Below are positions 7,384 through 14,195 of a stretch of 39,571 bases of DNA, in pieces. Source of the DNA: an uncultured Coriobacteriaceae bacterium (GTDB lineage: Bacteria; Actinomycetota; Coriobacteriia; Coriobacteriales; Atopobiaceae); assembly GCA_900543875.1 (NCBI GenBank), contig UQSV01000007.1, positions 1-39,571 on the forward strand, in the 5' to 3' direction. Position 1 is the stretch's first letter, and each line of letters opens with the position of its first letter. The translations under genes were made by a program, and so were the position numbers. The notes under the pieces are model-generated. The model had not been told where the DNA came from. It saw only the letters and a program-made list of their open reading frames with translations, and did not search any database.

Positions 7384-8052
7384 ATGGAAGTCATCATCGA
7401 CACCGCCGACATCAACGAGATCAAGGAGCTCGACTCCCTGCTCAACGTGGCCGGCGTCACCACCAACCCGACCATCATCACCCGCAGCGGCCTTGCGCCC
7501 GAGCAGGCCATCCAGCAGATCATCGACTATCTGCGCCCGGACCAGAAGCTCTTCATCCAGGTCGTCGCCACGGACTACGACGGCATCATGGCCGAGGCCC
7601 GCAAGATCAACTCCCTGCGTCCCGAGAACACCTACGCCAAGATCCCGGTGACCCCGGCTGGCCTCAAGGCCTGCAAGGATGCCAAGGCCGAGGGCCTCAA
7701 CGTCCTCTCCACCTCGGTGTACTCCTCCGAGCAGGGCTTCCTCGCCGCCGTCAACGGCGCCGACTACATCGCGCCCTACACCAACCGCATGTCCAACTAC
7801 GGCGACGGCGTCCAGCAGGTCAAGGATCTCATCGAGATGCTGCGCGCCCAGGGCCTCGAGTCCAAGGTCATGGCCGCCTCGCTGCACAACACCAGCCAGG
7901 TGCACGAGCTCATCAAGGCCGGCATCCAGGCCATCACCTTCCCGCCCGCGATCCTGCACGCCATGATCGACCACCCCGGCACCAAGATCGCCGTCGACGA
8001 GTTCAGCGTCTCGTGGGAGAAGGCTTACGGCCGCAACGAGCTTGGCCTCTAG
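7384..8052 (+). CDS. fsa: Fructose-6-phosphate aldolase / small transaldolase family (MipB/TalC type)
   Basis: A 222-residue class I aldolase of the short transaldolase family, a TIM barrel that forms a Schiff base on Lys86 (TYAKIPVTP). Residues that separate true fructose-6-phosphate aldolase from transaldolase in E. coli FSA appear conserved: Gln59 in QVVAT, Thr in LSTSVYS, and Tyr in DYIAPYTNR. This favours an aldolase that splits fructose-6-phosphate or a related sugar phosphate into dihydroxyacetone plus an aldehyde. Transaldolase activity remains possible. ATG 7384 gives the standard family length and follows GAAGGGA. The gene is monocistronic, divergent from a DeoR regulator and followed by a hairpin terminator. 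Confidence 0.85.
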   Translation: MEVIIDTADINEIKELDSLLNVAGVTTNPTIITRSGLAPEQAIQQIIDYLRPDQKLFIQVVATDYDGIMAEARKINSLRPENTYAKIPVTPAGLKACKDAKAEGLNVLSTSVYSSEQGFLAAVNGADYIAPYTNRMSNYGDGVQQVKDLIEMLRAQGLESKVMAASLHNTSQVHELIKAGIQAITFPPAILHAMIDHPGTKIAVDEFSVSWEKAYGRNELGL

Positions 8053-8092
8053 GCAACGGGCGATGGCGCTTGCGCCTCAATAAGCTGCGACT

Positions 8093-8128
8093 GAGGGACG
8101 GTGCCAACGGGTGCCGTCCCTCTCTTAT
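8093..8128 (+). terminator. Rho-independent terminator after the transaldolase-like gene
   Basis: GAGGGACGG (8093-8101) pairs perfectly with CCGTCCCTC (8114-8122), loop of 12, followed by TCTTAT. It is 41 bases past the stop. The remaining gap to 8282 shows nothing further. Confidence 0.8.
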
Positions 8129-8282
8129 ATATGTGTGAGCTGGGGGAGGAGAGCGCGAGGGGGTCAGCGCTCATCACGCACCCATGAAGCTGGAGATGCT
8201 CCGTCCATCTTCCGTCTATACATGTGGCCGCGTGCAGGTCGGGGCGCGTCCATGTCACGCGCGCATTGCCAAGTGATCACAG

Positions 8283-9062
8283 CTAGCAGAGCACGGGCGT
8301 GCCCGTGGCGGCAATGGCGCGCAGCACCGAGTGGTCGTTGGAGTCGGTGATGACCGCCGTAAAGTCCGAGATGGACGCAAAGCGATACCCTGCGTGCTGA
8401 TGAAACTTGGGGTGGTCTACCAGCAAGAAACGGTAGGAGGCGTTGCGGATGGCCTGCTCGCTCACGCGGCCGTCGTCCACCGAGGTGGCAAGGACGCCGC
8501 TCGTCTCGAGGTCAACGCCCGAGCAACCCACAAACGCCTTTGAGAACAGCAGCGGCTCGAGCAGGGAAATCGTTGCCGGCCCCGTGAAGCCGTTGAGCTG
8601 CATGTTGAGGTAGCCGCCCGTGGCAAGTGCCGTGACCTTGGGGTTTCCCTGCAGCTTTGTGAGGACGTCGAGCATGTTGGTGGTGACGATGAGGCGCTTG
8701 TTTCCCGCCGCAATGAGCTCGGCCAGATACGAGTTTGTGCGCGAGACGCCCAGGAAGATGGCGTCGCCATCGTTGATCTCGAGCCAGGCGCGGGCGGCGA
8801 CATCGCGCCTGCCCTGCTCGACCACGGCCTCGCGCTCGGCAACGGCGGCCGGCGTGGAGGGGGCCTCCTCGACCGGCGGCTCGTCGACCTTGAGCGCCCC
8901 GCCGTACTCGCGTTTGATCTTGCCCTCGTTCTGCAGAATCTTGAGGTCCTTGCGGATGCTGTCGACGCTTACCCCAAAATGCTTCGAAAGGCTCTCGACG
9001 GTGGCAAAGCCCGAGGCGTTCACCATCTCGAGAATCTGCTTTCTACGCTCCTTGGGGAACAA
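8283..9062 (-). CDS. DeoR-family transcriptional regulator, second copy, next to the PTS
   Basis: A 259-residue regulator from TTG 9062. The protein then starts FPKERRKQILEMV like other family members, and GGAG lies six bases before. A longer frame from TTG 9110 has no ribosome-binding site. The N-terminal winged helix includes SKHFGVSVDSIRKDLKIL, followed by the usual YGGAL junction. A roughly 25-residue Pro/Glu/Ala linker (DEPPVEEAPSTPAAVAERE) separates it from the sensor domain (IFLGVSRTNSYLAELI, GFTGPATISLLEPLLFSKAFVG). It is divergent from the PTS genes at 9334, and repeated AAACAGGAAA words lie between them, so it probably controls the PTS-deoC unit in response to a sugar phosphate. Confidence 0.9.
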   Translation of the reverse strand: MFPKERRKQILEMVNASGFATVESLSKHFGVSVDSIRKDLKILQNEGKIKREYGGALKVDEPPVEEAPSTPAAVAEREAVVEQGRRDVAARAWLEINDGDAIFLGVSRTNSYLAELIAAGNKRLIVTTNMLDVLTKLQGNPKVTALATGGYLNMQLNGFTGPATISLLEPLLFSKAFVGCSGVDLETSGVLATSVDDGRVSEQAIRNASYRFLLVDHPKFHQHAGYRFASISDFTAVITDSNDHSVLRAIAATGTPVLC

Positions 9063-9154
9063 GGCACTCTCCGTACTTAAGTGGTTTGAGGGGACGGGCG
9101 TTGCATCCAAATTTAAATAGCGGACTGCTTACGCTTAGTTAACATATATTATCG

Positions 9155-9248
9155 AAACGGGAAATAATGCAATCGGCGAGTGCCGCTCACGGCTCAAAAT
9201 CGACCGAAAACAGGAAACAAACCCGGCGAAACAGGAAAAAACAGGAAA
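9155..9248 (+). promoter_or_regulatory. Array of AAACAGGAAA direct repeats, probable DeoR-type operator
   Basis: Three exact copies of AAACAGGAAA lie at 9208-9217, 9229-9238 and 9239-9248. A one-mismatch copy (AAACGGGAAA) lies at 9155-9164. Spacings of the exact copies are 21 and 10 bases, close to two and one helical turns, so they face the same side of the DNA. The array lies just upstream of the candidate PTS promoter. Phased direct repeats are typical of DeoR-family binding sites. Confidence 0.6.
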
Positions 9249-9254
9249 ACCGGC

Positions 9255-9282
9255 TGCAATATGCGTTGCCCTTTTGTACAAT
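9255..9282 (+). promoter_or_regulatory. Candidate promoter of the PTS operon
   Basis: TGCAAT (9255-9260), 16-base spacer, TACAAT (9277-9282). It starts seven bases after the last operator-like repeat. The predicted leader to ATG 9334 is about 45 nt. The -35 is weak, which would suit an activated or strongly regulated promoter. Confidence 0.45.
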
Positions 9283-9333
9283 GCATGAAGGTTTTATGTG
9301 CAGGTATGTTTCGACTAAGAGAGGGGTTTGTCC

Positions 9334-9789
9334 ATGGCCGGTATGGAGGACATGCTCAAGCGCGAGAACGTCCAGATTGTCGAGAAGGTCTCCGACTGGG
9401 AGGAGTCCGTCCACGTCGCGGTTCAGCCGCTCGTTGACCAGGGCTTCGTCAAGACCGACTACATCGACGGCATCATCTCCAACGCCAAGGAGTTCGGCCC
9501 CTACTTTGTCATCTGCCCCGACCTGGCGCTGCTCCACGCTCGTCCCGAGCAGGGCGTCATCAAGCGTCAGCTTGCCGTCACCGTGCTTCGTGAGCCGGTC
9601 CGCTTCAAGGAGGAGGGCCCCGACGTTCGCCTGCTCGTGACCCTGGCTGCCGAGGACGCCGACTCCCACATCGACGTCATGCGCAAGCTGGCCGTTATGT
9701 TCAGCGATCCCGCCAACATCACCAAGATTGCCGAGGCTAAGGACGCCGACGAGGTTTACGCCCTGTTCTGCGCCCCCACCGAGGAGTAA
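9334..9789 (+). CDS. PTS system EIIA component, ascorbate (UlaC/SgaA) type
   Basis: A 151-residue cytoplasmic phosphocarrier that takes phosphate from HPr and passes it to EIIB. The family phospho-histidine is His68 in DLALLHARPEQGV, the same position as in E. coli UlaC. ATG 9334 follows GAGAGGGG by seven bases. It is first in a IIA-IIC-IIB-deoC cluster. Length fits a stand-alone EIIA of the fructose/mannitol superfamily. The substrate is not fixed by this subunit, and no ascorbate catabolic genes (lactonase, epimerases) are present here. Confidence 0.9.
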   Translation: MAGMEDMLKRENVQIVEKVSDWEESVHVAVQPLVDQGFVKTDYIDGIISNAKEFGPYFVICPDLALLHARPEQGVIKRQLAVTVLREPVRFKEEGPDVRLLVTLAAEDADSHIDVMRKLAVMFSDPANITKIAEAKDADEVYALFCAPTEE

Positions 9790-9884
9790 TTGGCGACAAG
9801 GCGACCGCGCCGCCCGTAGCGTCCGCAGCCGCTGCGAGTGGCAAGTGAAAGTAGTAGTACCTACGTAAGGAAGGAAGGGAAGAA

Positions 9885-11303
9885 ATGGCAGTTCTCGACT
9901 TTATCGTCAACATTCTGTCTACGCCGGCTATCCTAGTTGGCCTTCTCGCTCTCCTCGGCCTCGTGCTTCAGAAGAAGCCGATCGAGGACATTGTTACGGG
10001 CACCATCAAGACCATCGTGGGCTTCCTGGTCCTCACCGCCGGTGCCGGCTACCTGCAGTCCGGCTCCCTGCTCGCCTTTGGTGAGATCTTCAACTACGCG
10101 TTCTCCATGCAGGGCGTCGTGCCGAACAACGAGGCCGTCGTCTCCATGGCTCTGAACGACTTCGGTCAGGCCTCCGCACTCATCATGTGCATCGGCATGG
10201 TCCTCAACATCGTGCTTGCCCGCTTCTCGCGCATGCACTACATCTTCCTGACCGGCCACCACACCCTCTACATGGCCTGCATGCTCGCCGTCGTGCTGAG
10301 CATCGGTGGCCTTGACGGTTGGCAGCTCTACATCGCCGGTGGCTGCGTCCTCGCCTTCATCATGGTCGTCTCGCCTGCTTACTGCCAGCCGACCTTCAAG
10401 AAGGTCACCGGCACCGACGGCGTGGCCCTCGGCCACTTCGGCGGCATCGGCTACGCCATCGCTGGCCTCGTCGGCAGGGCTTTCAAGGGCGGCAAGTCCA
10501 CCGAGGAGATCAACTTCCCGAAGCGACTTGTCTTCCTGCGTGACACCACCGTGTCCATCTCCATCACGATGATCGTCCTGTTCATCATCGTGACCGGCGT
10601 CGCCGTCGCCAGGGGCATCCTTGCCGCCGACCCGACCCAGTTCAGCTACCTCAACGAGCTCCTGAACGTCGGCACCGAGACCCAGACCAACTGGGTCGTC
10701 TGGGCCTTCACGTCCGGCTGCGCCTTCGCTGGTGGCGTCTACATCGTTCTGTCCGGCGTCCGCCTGATCGTCGGCGAGATCGTCCCTGCCTTCAAGGGCA
10801 TCGCCGAGAAGCTCGTCCCGGGTGCCATCCCCGCCATCGACTGCCCCGTTGCGTACCCGTACGCTCCTAACGCGGTCATCCTCGGCTTCCTGACCTCCTT
10901 CGCCGCTGGCATCGTGGGTCTGCTGATCCTCAGCGCCATCGACGCTAACCTCGCTCCCGTTGCTCTGATTCTCCCCGGCGTTGTCCCGCACTTCTTCTGC
11001 GGTGCCACCGCTGGTGTCTTCGGCAACGCCGAGGGCGGCGTGAAGGGCTGCGTCGCCGGTGCCTTCGTGCACGGCCTGCTCATCACCTTCCTCCCGGCCA
11101 TCTGCATGCCGGTGTTCACGATGCTTGGCTTCACCTCTGCCACGTTCTCCGACGCCGACTTCTCCTGGCTCGGCATCCTGTTCGGCAACCTCTCCCAGGC
11201 TGTCCCGGGCATGCCCCTGCTCGTCATCTGCGTCCTGTTCTTCGTCGCGCCGATCGTCTACAACTTCGTCGCCCCGAAGCCCAAGGCTGCTGACGCCGAG
11301 TAG
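9885..11303 (+). CDS. PTS EIIC permease, ascorbate (UlaA/SgaT) family
   Basis: A 472-residue multi-pass membrane permease of the PTS ascorbate superfamily. It starts MAVLDFIVNILSTPAILVGL with about ten or more hydrophobic helices, and carries family words such as FLVLTAGAGYLQSG near the N-terminus and VVPHFFCGATAGVFGNAEGG in the second half. A strong AAGGAAGGAAGGGA sequence lies just before ATG 9885. The permease imports the sugar while the matching IIB phosphorylates it. It lies 95 bases after the IIA gene. Related permeases carry substrates other than ascorbate, so the name should be taken at family level only. The neighbouring deoC suggests that the product may feed deoxyribose-5-phosphate or a similar aldol. 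Confidence 0.92.
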   Translation: MAVLDFIVNILSTPAILVGLLALLGLVLQKKPIEDIVTGTIKTIVGFLVLTAGAGYLQSGSLLAFGEIFNYAFSMQGVVPNNEAVVSMALNDFGQASALIMCIGMVLNIVLARFSRMHYIFLTGHHTLYMACMLAVVLSIGGLDGWQLYIAGGCVLAFIMVVSPAYCQPTFKKVTGTDGVALGHFGGIGYAIAGLVGRAFKGGKSTEEINFPKRLVFLRDTTVSISITMIVLFIIVTGVAVARGILAADPTQFSYLNELLNVGTETQTNWVVWAFTSGCAFAGGVYIVLSGVRLIVGEIVPAFKGIAEKLVPGAIPAIDCPVAYPYAPNAVILGFLTSFAAGIVGLLILSAIDANLAPVALILPGVVPHFFCGATAGVFGNAEGGVKGCVAGAFVHGLLITFLPAICMPVFTMLGFTSATFSDADFSWLGILFGNLSQAVPGMPLLVICVLFFVAPIVYNFVAPKPKAADAE

Positions 11304-11509
11304 CATTTGCTGCGGATGGGTTTAGCGGGGCCCTGCATACCATGAGCAACTCCGTCTAACCCAAATTTGTGTCACCTTACCGGTTGCGGGGCTGGGGCTG
11401 CGGCTCCGGCCCCGCAATTGGGTAACATCGTTGTTGGTGCGCAGCAACAGGCTGCGTAAAAACGGGCGACGCTACCAAGGGGGAGCGTCGCGATATGAAA
11501 AGAGGAACC

Positions 11510-11794
11510 ATGGAAGTCCACAAGATTATGTGCGCCTGCGGTTCGGGCCTCGGCTCCAGCCTTATGGTCGAGATGAACATCAACGACGTCCTTAAGAAGA
11601 TGGGTAAGTCTGACATTCAGGTCAGCCACTCCACCACCTCCGACGTCAAGCCCGGCGCTGCCGACCTTTTCGTCGTTGGCCGCGATCTCGCCGACTTCAT
11701 CAAGGATGTTCCCGAGGACTCCAAGGTCATCCTCAACAACATCGTTGACAAGAACGAGCTTCAGGAGAAGCTCACCGAGGCCTTCGCCCGCTAA
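11510..11794 (+). CDS. PTS EIIB component, ascorbate/lactose-type Cys-phosphorylated
   Basis: A 94-residue cytoplasmic phosphotransferase. The phospho-cysteine P-loop is CACGSGLGSS, with Cys10 aligning with the active Cys of UlaB. ATG 11510 is chosen because AGAGGA sits a few bases before it; the in-frame ATG at 11495 has no such site. The 206-base gap after the IIC gene is larger than elsewhere in the operon and includes a repeated CGGGGC-rich hairpin-like sequence around 11389-11416, which may modulate the IIB level. Confidence 0.9.
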   Translation: MEVHKIMCACGSGLGSSLMVEMNINDVLKKMGKSDIQVSHSTTSDVKPGAADLFVVGRDLADFIKDVPEDSKVILNNIVDKNELQEKLTEAFAR

Positions 11795-11886
11795 GTTCTC
11801 CTGGTTGCCTTGCGTCCCGCGAGGCGCCTTGCGCGGGCCAGGTGCCTGCTTCGCCGCCTGAGCGCGGTGTCCTTTCCAGAGGAGCT

Positions 11887-11940
11887 GGCCCGGCGTTGGT
11901 CGTTCGGCATTGTGCCTTACGGCAAGCGCCGGGCCTCTTT
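11887..11940 (+). terminator. Hairpin terminator or attenuator between PTS IIB and deoC
   Basis: GGCCCGGCG (11887-11895) pairs with CGCCGGGCC (11927-11935), followed by TCTTT. With the 261-base gap this suggests that deoC is transcribed at least partly on its own, or by read-through. Confidence 0.65.
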
Positions 11941-12055
11941 GTGCCCTCTCGTTCCCGTTATGTCCTGCCTTATGACAAGGGCGCACGCCGCCGCGCGCTT
12001 CCTCGCCTGTAGGCACGTGCATTCGAAGGGAATGCAACGAATTAGGGAGAAGCAC

Positions 12056-12700
12056 ATGGAACTCAACCGCATGATTGACCACACCCTGCTCAAGGCCAAC
12101 GCCACGCGCGCCCAGATTGAGAAGCTCTGCGACGAGGCCCTCGAGTACCACTTCGCCTCCGTCTGCGTTAACACCTGCTGGGTGCCCCTGGCCCACGAGA
12201 AGCTCGCTGGCAGCGACGTCAAGACCTGCTGCGTCGTGGGCTTCCCCCTGGGTGCCATGCTTCCCGAGGCCATTGCCGCCGAGACCCGCCTGGCCGTCGA
12301 GGCTGGTGCCGACGAGGTCGACATGGTCATCAACGTGGGCTGGCTCAAGGATGGCGACTACGACGCCGTGCGCGACCAGATCGCGGGCGTCGTGAAGGCC
12401 GCCGGCGGTAAGTGCGTCAAGGTCATCGTCGAGTGCTGCCTCCTCACCGACGAGGAGAAGGTCAAAGCCTGCGAGCTCTCCGTCGAGGCTGGCGCTACGT
12501 TCGTCAAGACCTCCACGGGCTTCTCCACCGGTGGCGCCACCGTTGCCGACGTTGCCCTCATGCGTAAGACCGTGGGCGACCGCTGCAAGGTCAAGGCCGC
12601 TGGCGGCATTCACACCGCCGAGGAGGCCAAGGCCATGGTCGAGGCTGGCGCCGACCGCCTAGGCTGCTCCGCCGGCATCCAGATCATGCAGGGCTGCTAG
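12056..12700 (+). CDS. deoC: Deoxyribose-phosphate aldolase
   Basis: A 214-residue class I aldolase that splits 2-deoxy-D-ribose-5-phosphate into acetaldehyde and glyceraldehyde-3-phosphate. Schiff-base Lys151 lies in FVKTSTGF, and the proton-relay Lys180 lies in KVKAAGGIHT. The N-terminal MIDHTLLKANAT and the DEVDMVINVG motif are typical of DeoC, and length matches the short bacterial form. ATG 12056 follows AGGGAGA. It is downstream of the PTS IIA-IIC-IIB genes in the same direction but separated by a terminator-like hairpin. No deoA, deoB or deoD nucleoside genes are in the window, so its link may be to the PTS substrate rather than to nucleoside salvage. Confidence 0.95.
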   Translation: MELNRMIDHTLLKANATRAQIEKLCDEALEYHFASVCVNTCWVPLAHEKLAGSDVKTCCVVGFPLGAMLPEAIAAETRLAVEAGADEVDMVINVGWLKDGDYDAVRDQIAGVVKAAGGKCVKVIVECCLLTDEEKVKACELSVEAGATFVKTSTGFSTGGATVADVALMRKTVGDRCKVKAAGGIHTAEEAKAMVEAGADRLGCSAGIQIMQGC

Positions 12701-12740
12701 TAGGCTCCTTGCGCCGCTTCGGGTTTCAGAGCTAACGAGA

Positions 12741-12778
12741 AGGGCTCCGTACCTGCTGGTACGGAGCCCTATTTGGTT
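12741..12778. terminator. Bidirectional terminator between deoC and lemA
   Basis: A perfect 13-bp stem, AGGGCTCCGTACC (12741-12753) with GGTACGGAGCCCT (12758-12770), has a TGCT loop and is followed by ATTTGGTTT. It lies between convergent genes. Confidence 0.9.
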
Positions 12779-12822
12779 TGCGGGGAATCATGGCCCCCGC
12801 GAATACGCTGAGATTCAATAAT

Positions 12823-13374
12823 CTAGAACTTGACCTGTGGTACCTGGGAGTCTGCGTCGGAGATCTCGAAGCCGTGCTTGGGGGCGCGGCCGCCGGCAAA
12901 GAGGCTGCCGGGGAAGGTCTGGATGGCGTTGTTGAACATGAGGACGCAGTCGTTGTAGCTCTGGCGGGCGTAGACGATCTTGTTCTCAGTCTCCTCAAGC
13001 TGCGCCTGGAGCTGCTGGAAGTTAGCGTTGGCCTTGAGCTCAGGGTAGCTCTCGGAGAGGGCGAAGAGCTGACGCAGGGCGCCCGTGAGCTGGTTGTTGG
13101 CGGCCATGGCCTCGTCGGGCGTCTTGGCTGCCGTGACGCCGTTGCGGGCGGCGATGACGGCCTCGAGCGTGCCAGACTCGTGGCTGGCGTAGCCCTTCAC
13201 GGTCTCGACGAGGTTAGGGATGAGGTCTGCGCGGCGCTTGAGCTGCGCGTTGATCTGGTCCCACGCGTTGTCGCAGCGGTTGGACAGCCTAATGATGTTG
13301 TTGTAGAGGCGGATGCAAAATCCGATTATCGCGATGACCACCACAACGATGGCAACGATGACGGTGGGGTTCAT
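12823..13374 (-). CDS. lemA: LemA family membrane protein
   Basis: A 183-residue LemA protein. It has one N-terminal membrane helix (IVAIVVVVIAIIGFCIRLYNN) followed by the long helical-bundle domain with the hallmark words RCDNAWDQINAQLKRRADLIPNLVETVKGYA and FQQLQAQLEETENKI VYAR, covering residues about 30-145. ATG 13374 is chosen because GGGAG lies just upstream and the length equals the family norm. A longer frame upstream lacks a start signal. The function of LemA is poorly known; family members often sit near M48 peptidases or TPM-domain proteins, neither of which is adjacent here. It probably forms a single-gene unit ending at the shared terminator at 12741-12770. Confidence 0.92.
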   Translation of the reverse strand: MNPTVIVAIVVVVIAIIGFCIRLYNNIIRLSNRCDNAWDQINAQLKRRADLIPNLVETVKGYASHESGTLEAVIAARNGVTAAKTPDEAMAANNQLTGALRQLFALSESYPELKANANFQQLQAQLEETENKIVYARQSYNDCVLMFNNAIQTFPGSLFAGGRAPKHGFEISDADSQVPQVKF

Positions 13375-13563
13375 GGGGTACTCCCTTCGGTGGTGCCGCA
13401 CGTTGCGGCGCTTGGGGAAAGTATACCCGCTAGGATATGTCCCCAATATGAGCGGTCCCCAATGGTTGCTCCTGGGGTGCAGGAGCGCTGCCCTTGCACG
13501 CGTCCGGTGCCGCCCGCGCAACCATTCCGCCACGTGCGCCACGTGCAAACGCCTGGCGTCATG

Positions 13564-13595
13564 AAAAGGCCCCGCAGGCGCTAATCTGCGGGGCC
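13564..13595 (-). terminator. Terminator of the tRNA-Ser gene
   Basis: GGCCCCGCAG (13568-13577) pairs perfectly with CTGCGGGGCC (13586-13595), 8-base loop. Read on the minus strand it is followed by TTTTCAT. Confidence 0.85.
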
Positions 13596-13604
13596 ATCAC
13601 AATC

Positions 13605-13695
13605 TGGCGGAGGAGGAGAGATTCGAACTCTCGAGACGGACGAGCCGCCCAACGGTTTTCAAGACCGCCGCATTCAACCGCTCTGCCACTCCTCC
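13605..13695 (-). tRNA. tRNA-Ser (anticodon UGA)
   Basis: A 91-nt class II tRNA with a long variable arm. The acceptor stem GGAGGAG pairs with CTCCTCC, discriminator G and encoded CCA at the 3' end (13605-13607). The D arm is TGGCAGAGCGGTTGAATGC, the anticodon loop is CTTGAAA with TGA in the middle, and the T loop has GTTCGAATC. It decodes UCA and UCG-type serine codons. An independent terminator follows. Confidence 0.97.
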
Positions 13696-13714
13696 AAGCA
13701 AACTCATCTTACAG

Positions 13715-13756
13715 AAAAGCGTCGCCCCGTGCGCTCAGGAACGCGTGGGGCGACGC
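13715..13756 (-). terminator. Terminator of the lsrR-lsrK-cupin unit
   Basis: GCGTCGCCCC (13719-13728) pairs with GGGGCGACGC (13747-13756). On the minus strand the hairpin is followed by TTTTCTG. It lies 14 bases past the cupin stop and closes the minus-strand lsr transcript. Confidence 0.85.
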
Positions 13757-13769
13757 CGCAAGGACCGTC

Positions 13770-14129
13770 CTAGTACTCGGGGTTGGGATCCTCGACCTTG
13801 TCGACCTCCTGGAAGGGGGCGAGCGTCGAGACCATCTTCATGGGCTTGTCGTAGGCGTTGTTCACATAGTGGACCTCGCCCGGGCCAATGTGGATGAAGT
13901 CGCCGGCCTCAAGGGTGTGGCAGACGCCGTCGACTACGATGTCGACCTTGCCCTCGAGCACGAAGAAGTTTTCCTCCATGATGTTGTGGTGGTGGGCCTG
14001 GAAGTTCTGGCCCGGCTGGAACTGCACCAGGGCAAAGTTCATGCGGGGGCCCTTCATGAGGTACTTGGGGCCGGAATCGCCAAAGCGGTACTCGAAGTCA
14101 TTCTCGTTGACGACAAACGTCTCTGCCAT
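13770..14129 (-). CDS. Small cupin-domain protein in the lsrR-lsrK unit (candidate LsrG substitute)
   Basis: A 119-residue single-domain cupin. Motif 1 is visible as PGQNFQAHHHNIMEENFFVLEG (His cluster plus Glu, residues about 38-60) and motif 2 as LEAGDFIHIGPGEVHYVNN, giving the metal ligands of a typical small beta-barrel cupin. It follows lsrK by 66 bases in the same direction and ends just before a terminator, so it is probably the third gene of lsrR-lsrK-cupin. The plus-strand arm stops at lsrF and has no lsrG, the isomerase that acts on phospho-DPD before LsrF. A metal cupin could do such an isomerisation, or bind the signal. That role is inference from location only; small cupins also act as sugar isomerases, dioxygenases or sensors. 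Confidence 0.8.
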   Translation of the reverse strand: MAETFVVNENDFEYRFGDSGPKYLMKGPRMNFALVQFQPGQNFQAHHHNIMEENFFVLEGKVDIVVDGVCHTLEAGDFIHIGPGEVHYVNNAYDKPMKMVSTLAPFQEVDKVEDPNPEY

Positions 14130-14195
14130 GTCTATCTCCTTTGCTCTGCCCGCGGCCTGGCTACGGGCACCTCTCCCTTACTGGTTGTGCCCAAC

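Noticed and set aside
9933..11306. Long minus-strand open frame opposite the PTS IIC gene
   Set aside because: His/Asp/Glu-rich translation with no domain; it is a shadow of the IIC coding strand.
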